A stretch of 22,852 bases of DNA from JACOUT01 sp964580865. GTDB taxonomy: Bacteria > Myxococcota > UBA727 > VGSZ01. This document shows positions 1 to 7,787 of this stretch, piece by piece. Position numbers and translations under genes: made by a program. Position 1 is the first letter of the stretch, and every line of letters starts with the position of its first letter. The DNA lies in NCBI GenBank assembly GCA_964580865.1, contig CAZONM010000038.1, positions 1 to 22,852 of the forward strand, written 5' to 3'. The notes under the pieces were generated by a model. The model saw only the letters and a list, made by a program, of their open reading frames with translations, was not told where the DNA came from and did not search any database.

Positions 1-639
1 GGGCGGCGCCTCCTCGGTGCGCGGGTGCTGCACGGGGCCGCCCTGGGGCTCGGAGGGGATCGCCTGGGCGCGGAGCGCCGTGAGCGCCGTGAGGGCCATG
101 GGCGCCGTCACGACCTGCTCGAGGACGGGCTCGGTCACGGGCGGCGGCGCGGCCGACGCGGGCGCGGGCGCGGTCGCGTTGGTGGCGTCGTCGTCGGCGC
201 CCTCGGGGGGCGAGAGCACCGACGGCGGCAGGGTGTCGTGGCCATCGCCCTCGCCGACGAACGAGTGGCGCGACGCGAACACGTCCACGGGCGCCGGCGC
301 GCTCGGCGCCGTCTGCGAGCGCACCGCGGTGGCCCCGCTGTCTGCCAGCACCGGCGCCGCGAAGGTGGCGGTGTAGCCCACGGCGGGGCGCGCGGGCGGG
401 GCCTGCCGCTGCTCCACCTCGTGATCGAAGCTGCCGCTCCTGGGGCGCTCGGGCGCCGTCGAGATCGCCGTGCCCTCCCGCGCGGAGGGCGGCGGGGCCG
501 GCTCGCGGTTCACGGTGGCCTCGGCGAGCCCCCCCGGGTCGTCGTGCGCTCCGCCAGGAGCCAGCGACACCGGGCGGGCCTGCGACGGCATCGGCGCCGT
601 GCGATCGTCCATGGCGGTGCGCGGGTCCTTCTCGTTCAC
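1..639 (-). CDS. Pro/Ala/Thr-rich protein of unknown function, N-terminal part (runs off the left end)
   Basis: An open frame on the minus strand has no stop for 213 codons and continues past the left edge. It lies 12 bases after the stop codon of the upstream RlmN-like gene, so the two are probably co-transcribed. The start is either GTG at 639 or ATG at 612. The sequence GAGAAGGA lies about 13 bases before the ATG, whereas nothing resembling a ribosome site precedes the GTG. The visible part is low in complexity and looks disordered. It is rich in Pro, Ala, Thr, Ser and Glu, with runs such as PAPASAAPPP, and has no signal peptide or membrane segment. A folded domain may follow beyond the window. 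I do not recognise a family. Codon third positions are strongly G/C in this frame, which supports coding. Confidence 0.6.
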   Translation of the reverse strand, partial: MNEKDPRTAMDDRTAPMPSQARPVSLAPGGAHDDPGGLAEATVNREPAPPPSAREGTAISTAPERPRSGSFDHEVEQRQAPPARPAVGYTATFAAPVLADSGATAVRSQTAPSAPAPVDVFASRHSFVGEGDGHDTLPPSVLSPPEGADDDATNATAPAPASAAPPPVTEPVLEQVVTAPMALTALTALRAQAIPSEPQGGPVQHPRTEEAPP

Positions 640-651
640 GCTGGCGCGAGT

Positions 652-1749
652 CTAGCGCGCGCTCTCGCCGTCCCGCGAGTTCACGGCGTGGCGCTTGGAC
701 GCGAGCATGCCGCAGGCGGCGTCGCGGTTCTGTCCGCCGGAGTAGCGCCGCACGATGGGCTGACCAAGCAGCTGGAGGCGATCGAGGAAGGCCGACAGCT
801 CGGCGGGCGACGCGCGCGCGAAGGTGCCCGCGCCGTCACCGGCCGCGTCGACGGGGTTGAGGTCGATGAGGTTGATGCGCAGCGGTACGTCGCCGAGCAG
901 GGCGCGCAGCGCGTCGACCTCGTCGGCGCCGGTGTTGACGCCCGCGAGCACCACCCAGGCCACGGTCACGCGGTCGCCGGTGCGCTCATGCAGCAGGCGG
1001 ATGGCGCCGGCCAGCTCGTCGAGCGGCCAGTGCCCGGCCACGGGGCTGAGCTGGCGGCGGCGCGCGTCGACCGCGGAGTGGAGCGAGACGATGAGCCGGA
1101 AGCGGTGGCCGTCGTTCGCGTAGCGCACCATCTGCGGCACCAGCCCTGCGGTGGAGATCGAGATGTTCTTCGCCTCGACGCGGCCGCCGCACGGGTGCGA
1201 CAGCACGCGGGCGGCGCGCACCACCTCGTCGTAGTTGGCCAGCGGCTCGCCCTGGCCCATGAACACGGCGCCGCTCGCGCGCTCGCCCGGCGCGAGCTCG
1301 TCACGCACCGCGAGGAACGCGGCCACCATCTCGTCGGCGCGCAGGTTGCGCGTCAGGCCCAAGCGCCCGGTGGCGCAGAAGGCACAGCGCATGGCGCACC
1401 CCACCTGCGACGACAGGCACACGCTGAAGCGGCCGGGCTTGTGCAGCGGGATGCGCACGGTCTCGAAAAGCGCGCCGTCGGTCGCGCGCAGCAGGAGCTT
1501 CTCGAAGCCGTCGACGTGGTCGCGCACGCGCTCCACTACCGCCGGCCGCTCGTCGAGCGTCAGCTCGCGCACGGCGTCGCGCACGGCGCGCGCCACCGGT
1601 CGCTTCATGGTGCGCAGCTCGCGCTGGCCGTCGGACACCACGTGGGCGAGCAGCCGGCGGGCCTCGGCGGGCGCGCACGCCACGCCGTGCGCCGCCAGGT
1701 GCGCCACCAGCTCTTCGGGTGAGAGCGAGATCAGGTGCGGCCGCGCCAC
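652..1749 (-). CDS. rlmN: RlmN/Cfr-family radical SAM rRNA adenine methyltransferase
   Basis: RlmN family enzymes methylate C2 of A2503 in 23S rRNA (and A37 of some tRNAs) using a [4Fe-4S] cluster and two SAM molecules. The protein has the cluster motif CAMRCAFC in the conserved block SSQVGCAMRCAFCATG. It also has FMGQGEPL, the SAM-binding block SISTAGLVP, SLHSAVD, and the C-terminal DAACGML whose cysteine forms the protein-RNA intermediate. The frame stays open up to an ATG at 1944, but that would overlap the divergent transporter. GTG at 1749 gives 365 residues and begins just before the family's usual N-terminal helix (SLSPEELVAHL), so I chose it. FMGQGEPL in place of the usual FMGMGEPL, and YSGGQNRDAACG in place of SRGDDIDAACG, suggest a divergent subgroup. 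The family is sure; exact RlmN specificity is likely but not certain. Confidence 0.88.
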   Translation of the reverse strand: MARPHLISLSPEELVAHLAAHGVACAPAEARRLLAHVVSDGQRELRTMKRPVARAVRDAVRELTLDERPAVVERVRDHVDGFEKLLLRATDGALFETVRIPLHKPGRFSVCLSSQVGCAMRCAFCATGRLGLTRNLRADEMVAAFLAVRDELAPGERASGAVFMGQGEPLANYDEVVRAARVLSHPCGGRVEAKNISISTAGLVPQMVRYANDGHRFRLIVSLHSAVDARRRQLSPVAGHWPLDELAGAIRLLHERTGDRVTVAWVVLAGVNTGADEVDALRALLGDVPLRINLIDLNPVDAAGDGAGTFARASPAELSAFLDRLQLLGQPIVRRYSGGQNRDAACGMLASKRHAVNSRDGESAR

Positions 1750-1851
1750 GGCCAGAGCCTGCCTCGTGGAATCCTCCAGGCAAGGCGGCGCGGCGAGGGC
1801 GCGCGTGGTCGCTGCGTTGCGCTTGGCTGCGCACTTGGTACGCCAGGCGCG
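1750..1851. promoter_or_regulatory. Divergent intergenic region between rlmN-like gene and MATE gene
   Basis: This is about 100 bases between the chosen GTG starts of two divergent genes. It should hold both promoters, but I see no convincing -35/-10 pair. On the minus strand GGAGG and GAGG lie upstream of the GTG at 1749, although more distant than ideal. Both frames remain open through this region, so the exact start sites are the weak point. Confidence 0.35.
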
Positions 1852-3222
1852 GTGGAAGCCGCCGCCGCCCCCGTCATCACCCGCCCGAGCGTGCGCCAGC
1901 TCCTGAGCCTCGCGTGGCCCGTGGTGATCACACGCAGCGCACAAGTGGTGGTGGGCTTCACCGACGCGGCCATGGTGGCGCGGCTCGGTGAAGACGAGCT
2001 GGCGGCGACCACGGCCGGCGCCACCAACGTGTTCAATATCCTCATCCTGCCCATGGGTGTGGCGTTCATCGTGTCGACGTTCGCCAGCCAGAAGGTCGGC
2101 GCCGGCGACGCGCTCGGGGCGCGGCGCTACGGCTTCTACGGCCTGGTGCTCGCCCTGGTGGCGGGCGTCCTGTGCGTCGCCGCCATGCCGGCGGTGCCGT
2201 CGCTCCTCTCGGCCTTCGACTTCTCACCCGCGGTGACGACGTTGATGACCGCGTACCTGTGGTACCGGCTGCCCTCGGGCGGCTTCGCCATCGGGCTCGA
2301 GGCGCTCGGCAACTACTACAACGGCCTCGGCAACACGCGGCTGCCGATGGCGGCGCAGATCATCGCCATGGTGGCCAACATCGCGCTCAACTGGGTGCTC
2401 ATCTTCGGCCACGTGGGCGCGCCCGCGCTCGGGGTGACGGGCGCGGCCATCGCGTCGTCGATCGCGACGCTGCTCGGCTTTCTCTTCCTGCTCGCCTGCT
2501 TCTTGTTCGGCGTGGGTCAGCGCTCACGCGCCGTGCCGCGCTTGGCCTTGGGCGAGCTCGGGCAGATGCTGAAGATCGGCCTGCCGTCGGGGCTCAACTG
2601 GTTCATCGAGTTCGCCGCCTTCTCGTTCTTCATCAACGTCGTGGTGGCCGGCCTCGGCACGTCGTCGCTGGCGGCGGTGATGGCGGTGTTCCAGCTCAAT
2701 TCGATCTCGTTCATGCCCGCGTTCGCGTTGGCGTCGGCGGGCGCGATCTTCGTCGGCCAGGCCATCGGCGCCAAGGCGCACGACGACGTGCCGCGCACGG
2801 TGCGCCTGACCTTCACGGTGGCGGCGGTGTGGCAGGGGCTGGTGGGCACCTTGTACCTGACGGCGCCCGCGCTCTTGTTCTCGATCTTCGTCAAGGACGG
2901 CGCCGTGCAGGCGGGCTTCCTCGACATCGGCGTGCGCGTGCTCATGCTGTCGGCGGCGTGGCAGCTCGTCGACGCCGCCAGCATGGTCTTGGCCGAGGCG
3001 CTACGCGCGGCCGGCGACACCGCGTTCACGTTCTGGGTCCGCGCCGTCATCGCCTGGGGCGTGTTCGCGCCAGGCGCCTGGTGGAGCGTGCAGCGCCTCG
3101 GCGGCGGCGACGTCGTGGCCGTGGGCTGGCTGGTGGTGTACCTGGCGCTGTTGGCGGCGGCGCTCTACCTGCGCTTTCGCAGCGGGCGCTGGCGCGCCAT
3201 CGACATCATGGCGCCGGTCTGA
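1852..3222 (+). CDS. MATE-family multidrug/toxin efflux transporter
   Basis: The product is predicted to be an inner-membrane antiporter that exports organic cations or other drugs using a Na+ or H+ gradient. About 456 residues, with a string of roughly 12 hydrophobic segments, matches the family's size and topology. MATE-type features include the start SVRQLLSLAWPVV, the segment VGFTDAAMVARLG after helix 1, and the second half beginning LKIGLPSGLNWFIEFAAF, which mirrors the first half as expected for an internal duplication. GTG at 1852 is chosen because it leaves a short N-terminus before helix 1 and frees the divergent rlmN-like start. An earlier ATG at 1735 would add about 39 Arg- and Ala-rich residues with no sign of homology. 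The gene converges with the TPR-like gene, whose end is 12 bases away. The substrate cannot be predicted. Confidence 0.9.
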   Translation: MEAAAAPVITRPSVRQLLSLAWPVVITRSAQVVVGFTDAAMVARLGEDELAATTAGATNVFNILILPMGVAFIVSTFASQKVGAGDALGARRYGFYGLVLALVAGVLCVAAMPAVPSLLSAFDFSPAVTTLMTAYLWYRLPSGGFAIGLEALGNYYNGLGNTRLPMAAQIIAMVANIALNWVLIFGHVGAPALGVTGAAIASSIATLLGFLFLLACFLFGVGQRSRAVPRLALGELGQMLKIGLPSGLNWFIEFAAFSFFINVVVAGLGTSSLAAVMAVFQLNSISFMPAFALASAGAIFVGQAIGAKAHDDVPRTVRLTFTVAAVWQGLVGTLYLTAPALLFSIFVKDGAVQAGFLDIGVRVLMLSAAWQLVDAASMVLAEALRAAGDTAFTFWVRAVIAWGVFAPGAWWSVQRLGGGDVVAVGWLVVYLALLAAALYLRFRSGRWRAIDIMAPV

Positions 3223-3234
3223 TCGGCGGTCGCG

Positions 3235-3753
3235 TCAGAAGAGCCACGCCAGCGCGCCCACCAGGGCCGCGGCCACGACTGCGATGGCGATGGCGATGAG
3301 CAGCACCGGCGCGCCGGTGGGCTTCTTGGCTGGATCGTTGTTGCGGATGGCGTTGAGCAGCGCCAGCGCCTCGGCGTGGGCGGGCGCGATCTCGAGCACG
3401 CGCTTGCACAGGTCGAGCGCGCGCTGCCACTCCTCCTGGCGCTGCGCGCCCCCTCGCTGCGAGCGCGTGAACAGCCCGTCGGCGAGCTGGTACGCGATCT
3501 CGACGTCGAGCGGGTTGAACACCCAGCCGGTCTCGAGCTCGTCGATGGCGAGATCGAGGTTGCCCGCGGCCCGCAGAGAGCGCGCGCGGTCTTTGCAGGT
3601 GCGGCTCTGGTCGCGGATGCGCGCCAGCTCGTCGTCGGACACGCCGAGGTCGCGCGCGATGGAGGCCATCAGCTGCTCGTCGACGCGCTGGGCCTGGCGC
3701 TCTTGCAGCTCCACCACCCTGGTGGCGAAGCGGTGCAGGTGATCGTCGGTCAT
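3235..3753 (-). CDS. Tail-anchored TPR-like protein
   Basis: A 172-residue protein. Residues 1-60 are charged and helical. Residues 55-130 look like about two tetratricopeptide-type helical pairs (for example RARSLRAAGNLDLAIDELE and the stretch around CKRVLEIAPAHAEALALLNAI). A single hydrophobic segment of about 22 residues ends the protein, so it is probably tail-anchored with the repeats in the cytoplasm. The start ATG at 3753 has a GGAGGA 9 bases upstream and lies 5 bases after the stop of the channel gene, so the two are an operon. TPR-like repeats usually hold partner proteins, so it may be an accessory subunit of the channel; that is inference from position alone. The repeat assignment is by eye and moderate. 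Confidence 0.8.
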   Translation of the reverse strand: MTDDHLHRFATRVVELQERQAQRVDEQLMASIARDLGVSDDELARIRDQSRTCKDRARSLRAAGNLDLAIDELETGWVFNPLDVEIAYQLADGLFTRSQRGGAQRQEEWQRALDLCKRVLEIAPAHAEALALLNAIRNNDPAKKPTGAPVLLIAIAIAVVAAALVGALAWLF

Positions 3754-3758
3754 GACGG

Positions 3759-5669
3759 TCAGTCCTCCGCCAGCACGATGATCTTGTCGTGGGGACCGAA
3801 GGTCACCGCGGCGCTCTTGTCCGGGTTCACCACCACGCCGTAGGAGCGCGAGGCGTCGGCCGCTTGCGCCGCCAGCTTGTAGCCGAGGGCGCTCTCGGAT
3901 CGCTGCGTCGCGGCTACCACCACGGTGGAGAAGCTGACCGGCACGTTGGGCTTGACGTACTGCGTGGCGGGCTTCAGGTAGATCTCGCTGCCCTCCGACG
4001 AGAACAGGTCGGCGAACACCAGGTTCAGCTCCTTGTTCTCCGAGATCTGCGACAGCATCAGGCTCACCAGCTTGTCGCTGACGATGAAGTCGTCGGCGCG
4101 CGTCACCTCGGCCAGCGCGCGGTTCTTGATGTCGAGCATCTCGCTCACCACCGGGATGCGGTGGTTGGCCTTGTCGGCGATGTCGCGCAGGTGCAGCAGC
4201 GTGATGAGCGTGGTGGCGTCGGCCTTCTGCACGTCGAGCGCGTCGGAGTAGCAGAGCACGATCACGTGATCGTAGCTGGTGACCTTGAGCGCATCGAGCA
4301 CGCGCCGATCGGTGGTGTCGGCCTTGCGGAACTGCAGCTTCTGGCGCTTGAGGCCGCCGCACTCGAGGCGGATGGACTCTTCCGCGGCGTCGGAGTCGGC
4401 GACCACGTGGATGGTGGAGCCGGGCGGCACGTAGTTGTCGAGCTCGTTGATGACGCTGGGCGCGCGCCAGTTCCAGCCGAGGACCAGGCTGCGCTCGGGC
4501 TGCGGTGCCGCCTCGGTGGGCGCCACGATGGCCGCGGCGTTGGCCGGCGCCGGCGGCTTGCCGAGCTTGATGGCGTCGTCGTCCTCGGCCACGACGATCA
4601 GCTTGTCGCCGGCGACGATGGGCGTATCGGGCGGCGGGTTGAGCACGGGCGCGCCGCCCCGCTTGCGCATGCCGATGACGGCGCAGTCCTCGTAGGCCAA
4701 CAAGGACTCGCCGTAGGTCTTGCCGACGAGCGAGGGCTCCTCCGCGAAGTAGATCTCGTCGCCGCCGAAGTCGAGCAGCTCGGTGTACACCACGCTCAAG
4801 CCCGATTGCCGGCAGGTCTGCGCCATCACCCGCGCCACCAGATCGCCCACCAGCACGAGCTCCACCTCGTCCTTGCCCACCATCTGGGCCACGGCGAAGT
4901 TCTTCGGGTCACGGATCTCGGCGACGATGTGATAGGGCGCGGCTTTGCGGTCGGGGTTGTTGGTGATGGCCAAGAGCGCCTTGATGACGTCGACGTCGGG
5001 GTCGGCGCTCTTCTCGCCCTCCTCGTTCTCGGGCGCCACGATGATGATGGAGCGCGCGCTGTCGATGCCCGCGATGCGCAGGTCGTGCAGCGAGCGCGGC
5101 GATCCATTCCGGCACACGATCCGGGTGTTGCGGCGATCGTCGATGGCGTCGCCGATGGCCTCCTCCATCTCCACCTTGTCCTTCTCGCCGAGGACGACGA
5201 TGCAGGCGCGCCGGCGACTGGCGTTGGCCTCGATGAGCTCGGAGATGATGGGGAAGACCTGCTCGGACCAGCCGAGGATGATCGTGTGGTCGCGCTCGAC
5301 CACGCGCGAGCGCCCTTTGCGCAGGGCGTCGAGCTGGCCCTCGAGGCCGCTCGACAAGACGCCGATCAACGTGCTCAGGATGAAGATGCCGAGCAGCGTG
5401 ACCAGGAACATCCAGATACGGAAGCCCCAGCCCTCGTCGCCGCCCATGGTGCCGGCGTCGAGCGTGCGCATGAGGTTGCCCCAGGCGGCCTCGGCGAAGC
5501 TCAGCTCCTCGCCGCCGGCGGGGTGCACGCCCAGGAGCACCACGAGCCCGGCGATGAGCAGGATGCCGAGCAGCGACACCACGGCGAGCCACGCGATGAG
5601 CGCGACGGTCCCCTTGGCGAGCGTGTTGTCGAAGGCGTAGCGGGCGCGTTCGCGCAGGGAGAAGCTCAT
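3759..5669 (-). CDS. CASTOR/POLLUX/SYM8-like cation channel with two RCK (TrkA-N-like) domains
   Basis: A 636-residue protein with an RCK-gated two-helix channel layout. Membrane helix 1 spans about residues 20-47 and helix 2 about 83-107. Between them is a pore loop with TLDAGTMGGDEG in the filter position (residues 69-80). The first nucleotide-binding-like domain begins near residue 127 with HTIILGWSE. The second begins near 392 with RSLVLGWNWRAPS and is followed by IHVVAD and a conserved SYDHVIVLCYSD block. Plant CASTOR and POLLUX are nuclear-envelope ion channels, and bacterial members are largely uncharacterised. The filter lacks the TVGYG of potassium channels, so selectivity is open. 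The gene is first in an operon with a TPR-like gene and divergent from an FHA membrane protein. The Ala/Pro-rich linker near residues 375-390 separates the two halves. Confidence 0.85.
   Translation of the reverse strand: MSFSLRERARYAFDNTLAKGTVALIAWLAVVSLLGILLIAGLVVLLGVHPAGGEELSFAEAAWGNLMRTLDAGTMGGDEGWGFRIWMFLVTLLGIFILSTLIGVLSSGLEGQLDALRKGRSRVVERDHTIILGWSEQVFPIISELIEANASRRRACIVVLGEKDKVEMEEAIGDAIDDRRNTRIVCRNGSPRSLHDLRIAGIDSARSIIIVAPENEEGEKSADPDVDVIKALLAITNNPDRKAAPYHIVAEIRDPKNFAVAQMVGKDEVELVLVGDLVARVMAQTCRQSGLSVVYTELLDFGGDEIYFAEEPSLVGKTYGESLLAYEDCAVIGMRKRGGAPVLNPPPDTPIVAGDKLIVVAEDDDAIKLGKPPAPANAAAIVAPTEAAPQPERSLVLGWNWRAPSVINELDNYVPPGSTIHVVADSDAAEESIRLECGGLKRQKLQFRKADTTDRRVLDALKVTSYDHVIVLCYSDALDVQKADATTLITLLHLRDIADKANHRIPVVSEMLDIKNRALAEVTRADDFIVSDKLVSLMLSQISENKELNLVFADLFSSEGSEIYLKPATQYVKPNVPVSFSTVVVAATQRSESALGYKLAAQAADASRSYGVVVNPDKSAAVTFGPHDKIIVLAED
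3763..3768 (-). promoter_or_regulatory. Ribosome binding site of the TPR-like gene
   Basis: GGAGGA on the minus strand lies 9 bases before the ATG at 3753 and inside the end of the channel gene. It sets the start of the short TPR protein and shows that the longer frame running on upstream is not used. Confidence 0.7.
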
Positions 5670-5840
5670 CGATCACCCCGAGAGGGGCGTGCATCGCGTG
5701 TTTGTCACCCTGGTGGCAACCCTCGCCACGTGACCTTCATTACCGTGGATGTCGGGTGATGTAGGTGCGTCCCGTTCGCGTATGAGAAATTGCCACGTCC
5801 CACCCTGGGCACCTAACGTCGAAGGCGAGACCCCAAAACG
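5670..5840. promoter_or_regulatory. Divergent intergenic region, channel gene and FHA membrane protein gene
   Basis: About 170 bases separate two divergent genes and must carry promoters for both. The GC content is visibly lower than in the neighbouring genes. A small inverted repeat, GTGGC at 5713-5717 and GCCAC at 5725-5729 with a 7-base spacer, could be an operator but is short enough to occur by chance. I could not fix -10 or -35 boxes with confidence. Confidence 0.4.
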
Positions 5841-7766
5841 ATGAAGTGCGAGATCCGCAACTGCTCCTCGTCGGAGACCTACTCCATCCCTCCCGAGGGG
5901 TTCGTCTTCGGACGCACCGGTGGACCGGCCAACGTGCCGATCTCGGATCAGTCCGTGTCGAAGCGACACGCGCGCGTCTTCATGAAGGACGGGCAGTGGT
6001 TCCTCGAGGATCTCAAGAGCGTCAACGGCACCGTCGTCAACAACCGGCGCATTACGGAGCCGGTGCCCATCGCGCAGGGCTTCACGTTCTCGCTCTCGAA
6101 GCACCAGTTCGAGGTGGTGTCGGTGGACGGCGCCAGCGCGCCACGGCAGCGCGAGTCCGATCCGCGCCGCACGCGATCGTCGCAGTCGCCCCAGCCGCAG
6201 AAGCGACCGCCGCAGCCCGACCCCGGTGACATGGAGCCGCTGTTGCCGGCGGAGCAGTCGCGCTCTCGCTCGGCGCAGGTGTCGCAACCGGTGGCGGGCA
6301 CGTCGCGGCAGATGCCGCAAGACGAGCCCGTGGCTGAGGACCCGTACCTGCAAGAGGCCATGGGCGGTGGCGGCGGCGGCGGTGCCGCCGAGGTGATGGC
6401 CGCGATCCCGAAGGCCATCGGCTACTACCTCGCGAACGTGCCGCTGATGCTGGTGAACCCCATCGGCACCATCAACAAGGGCGTGGCGGACCAGAAGGTC
6501 AAGGCGATGCGGCCCATTGAGCTCGTCGCCTTCGCCATCCCCGCGTACCTGGCCGCCATGGTGGCGGGCAACGTCGCCTCGTTCATCGCCACCGCCGTGG
6601 CTGGCAACATCGCCGTCGTCTCGTTCATCGTCGCCAGCGCGATCTCCGCGGCCATCGCCGTGGTCGCCGGCGTGATCTTCGGGCTGATCATGCACCCGGT
6701 GACGAAGTTCGTCGTCGAGAAGATCGGCAAGGGCGAGACCGACGAGAAGTCTCGCTCCAACTACGCGGTGATGTCGCTGGTGGCGCTCATCCTGTTTCAG
6801 GGGGCCGGCGCGCTGACCGTGCTGTTCGGCGGCGTGGTGGCGCGCTTGGTGTCGAGCGTGGGTCGCGGCTTCCTCATCCTGAACGTGCTGCCAGCCGCGG
6901 TCATGGCCGTGGCCGGGATCATCTTCGTGTACCTGGCGCTCGCGTGGGCCAAGTATTGGCGCTGCGCCAATTGGGTGATCATCGTCTGCAAGGTCCTCGT
7001 CGTGCTCAGCATCCTCGGCGGTGTCGCTCAGATCGGTGGCGCCGTGTGGGGCACCATCCAGGCGTTCCGCGCCGGCGGCGGCGCCGTCAGCGTCGACATC
7101 CCCACGCCGCCCGACGGGGACAAAGGGGACGACAAGGGCGACAAGAGCGACGACAAGAGCGACAAGGGCGACAAGGGCGACGACAAGGGTGACAAGGCCG
7201 ATCACCCCAAGGGCGACGACAAGGGCGACAAGGCCGACCACCCTAAGGGCGATGACAAGGGCGACAAGGCCGACAAGGGTGACAAGGCCGACCCCCCGAA
7301 GGGCGATGACAAGGGCGACAAGGCCGACCACCCGAAGGGCGACGACAAGGGCGACAAGGCCGACCCGCCGAAGGGCGACGACAAGGGCGCGGAGAAGGGC
7401 GCCGATCACCCCAAGGGCGACGACGGCAAGGCCGCTGTGATCTCCGACGCCAGCAGCGGCGATTACGGCTCGTACAAGCGCAAGCGGACCGAGATCGAGC
7501 GTCGCCTCACCGAGAACCCCTTGCTCGTGAAGGCCAAGGACAAGGCCGAGCTCTCGACCATCGGCATCGCGTACATGAAGCTCCTGCAGGCCGAGAAGGA
7601 GGCGCGCCGTGAGGCCATGGAGGATCTCGCGGAGAAGAAGCGCGGTCGGGCCGACCTGTCGAGCCTCCCGGACAAGCTCGTCGTCGAGCGGTACACCGAG
7701 GGTGTGCTGTTCCAGAAGACGCGCAAGGACGTCGACGCGCTGTACAACAAGCTGCCCAAGGAATAG
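5841..7766 (+). CDS. FHA-domain multi-pass membrane protein with Lys/Gly/Asp tandem repeat
   Basis: A 641-residue protein. Residues 1-95 form a forkhead-associated (phosphothreonine-binding) domain with GR at 24-25, S40 with H43, and N62-G63 in VNG. Residues 100-190 are a Pro/Gln/Ser/Arg-rich linker. Residues 205-405 hold about five or six hydrophobic segments preceded by NPIGTINKGV, which is loosely reminiscent of Yip1-type membrane domains. Residues 425-530 are a nearly pure Lys/Asp/Gly repeat. Residues 545-641 are a charged helical domain starting YKRKRTEIERRL. FHA proteins read Ser/Thr kinase signals, so a kinase elsewhere is the expected partner. The start ATG has only a weak upstream purine stretch (GAAGGCGAGA), but the FHA strand begins at once, which supports it. 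The function of the membrane part is unknown. Confidence 0.85.
   Translation: MKCEIRNCSSSETYSIPPEGFVFGRTGGPANVPISDQSVSKRHARVFMKDGQWFLEDLKSVNGTVVNNRRITEPVPIAQGFTFSLSKHQFEVVSVDGASAPRQRESDPRRTRSSQSPQPQKRPPQPDPGDMEPLLPAEQSRSRSAQVSQPVAGTSRQMPQDEPVAEDPYLQEAMGGGGGGGAAEVMAAIPKAIGYYLANVPLMLVNPIGTINKGVADQKVKAMRPIELVAFAIPAYLAAMVAGNVASFIATAVAGNIAVVSFIVASAISAAIAVVAGVIFGLIMHPVTKFVVEKIGKGETDEKSRSNYAVMSLVALILFQGAGALTVLFGGVVARLVSSVGRGFLILNVLPAAVMAVAGIIFVYLALAWAKYWRCANWVIIVCKVLVVLSILGGVAQIGGAVWGTIQAFRAGGGAVSVDIPTPPDGDKGDDKGDKSDDKSDKGDKGDDKGDKADHPKGDDKGDKADHPKGDDKGDKADKGDKADPPKGDDKGDKADHPKGDDKGDKADPPKGDDKGAEKGADHPKGDDGKAAVISDASSGDYGSYKRKRTEIERRLTENPLLVKAKDKAELSTIGIAYMKLLQAEKEARREAMEDLAEKKRGRADLSSLPDKLVVERYTEGVLFQKTRKDVDALYNKLPKE
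7113..7430 (+). repeat. In-gene tandem repeat, 36-base unit encoding KGDDKGDKADHP
   Basis: Inside the FHA membrane protein gene, a degenerate DKGD stretch (residues 425-444) leads into about six units of 12 residues, KGDDKGDKADHP or with PP in place of HP. Individual units are expanded (residues 469-486) or altered (511-524). Adjacent units are almost identical at DNA level, which suggests recent expansion by slippage or unequal recombination. The result is a highly charged, near charge-balanced, presumably disordered spacer. Confidence 0.9.
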
Positions 7767-7771
7767 CCGCA

Positions 7772-7787
7772 ACCCGCCCTAGCGGGT
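7772..7787. terminator. Possible bidirectional hairpin between convergent genes
   Basis: ACCCGC and GCGGGT form a perfect 6-base stem with the loop CCTA. It lies between the stop of the FHA protein gene (7766) and the stop of the convergent gene (7787). There is no T tract on either side, so an intrinsic terminator is only possible. Confidence 0.35.

Noticed and set aside
25..1722. Long open frame on the plus strand opposite the RlmN-like gene and the left partial gene
   Set aside because: Translation is dominated by Arg, His, Ala and Gly with no motif, and it is explained by high GC at third positions of the minus-strand genes.
3789..5759. 656-codon open frame opposite the channel gene
   Set aside because: His/Asp/Val-rich mirror of a well-supported gene; no domain or ribosome site.
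7113..7430. Possible CRISPR array
   Set aside because: The units are contiguous, without unique spacers, and lie in frame within a gene, so this is a protein-coding tandem repeat.
7113..7430. Collagen-like Gly-X-Y repeat
   Set aside because: Glycine does not recur every third residue through the array; spacing follows a KGDD-KGDK pattern instead.
5673..7772. 699-codon open frame opposite the FHA membrane protein gene
   Set aside because: Val/Leu/His-rich antisense product with artificial repeats mirroring the membrane segments and charged repeat.
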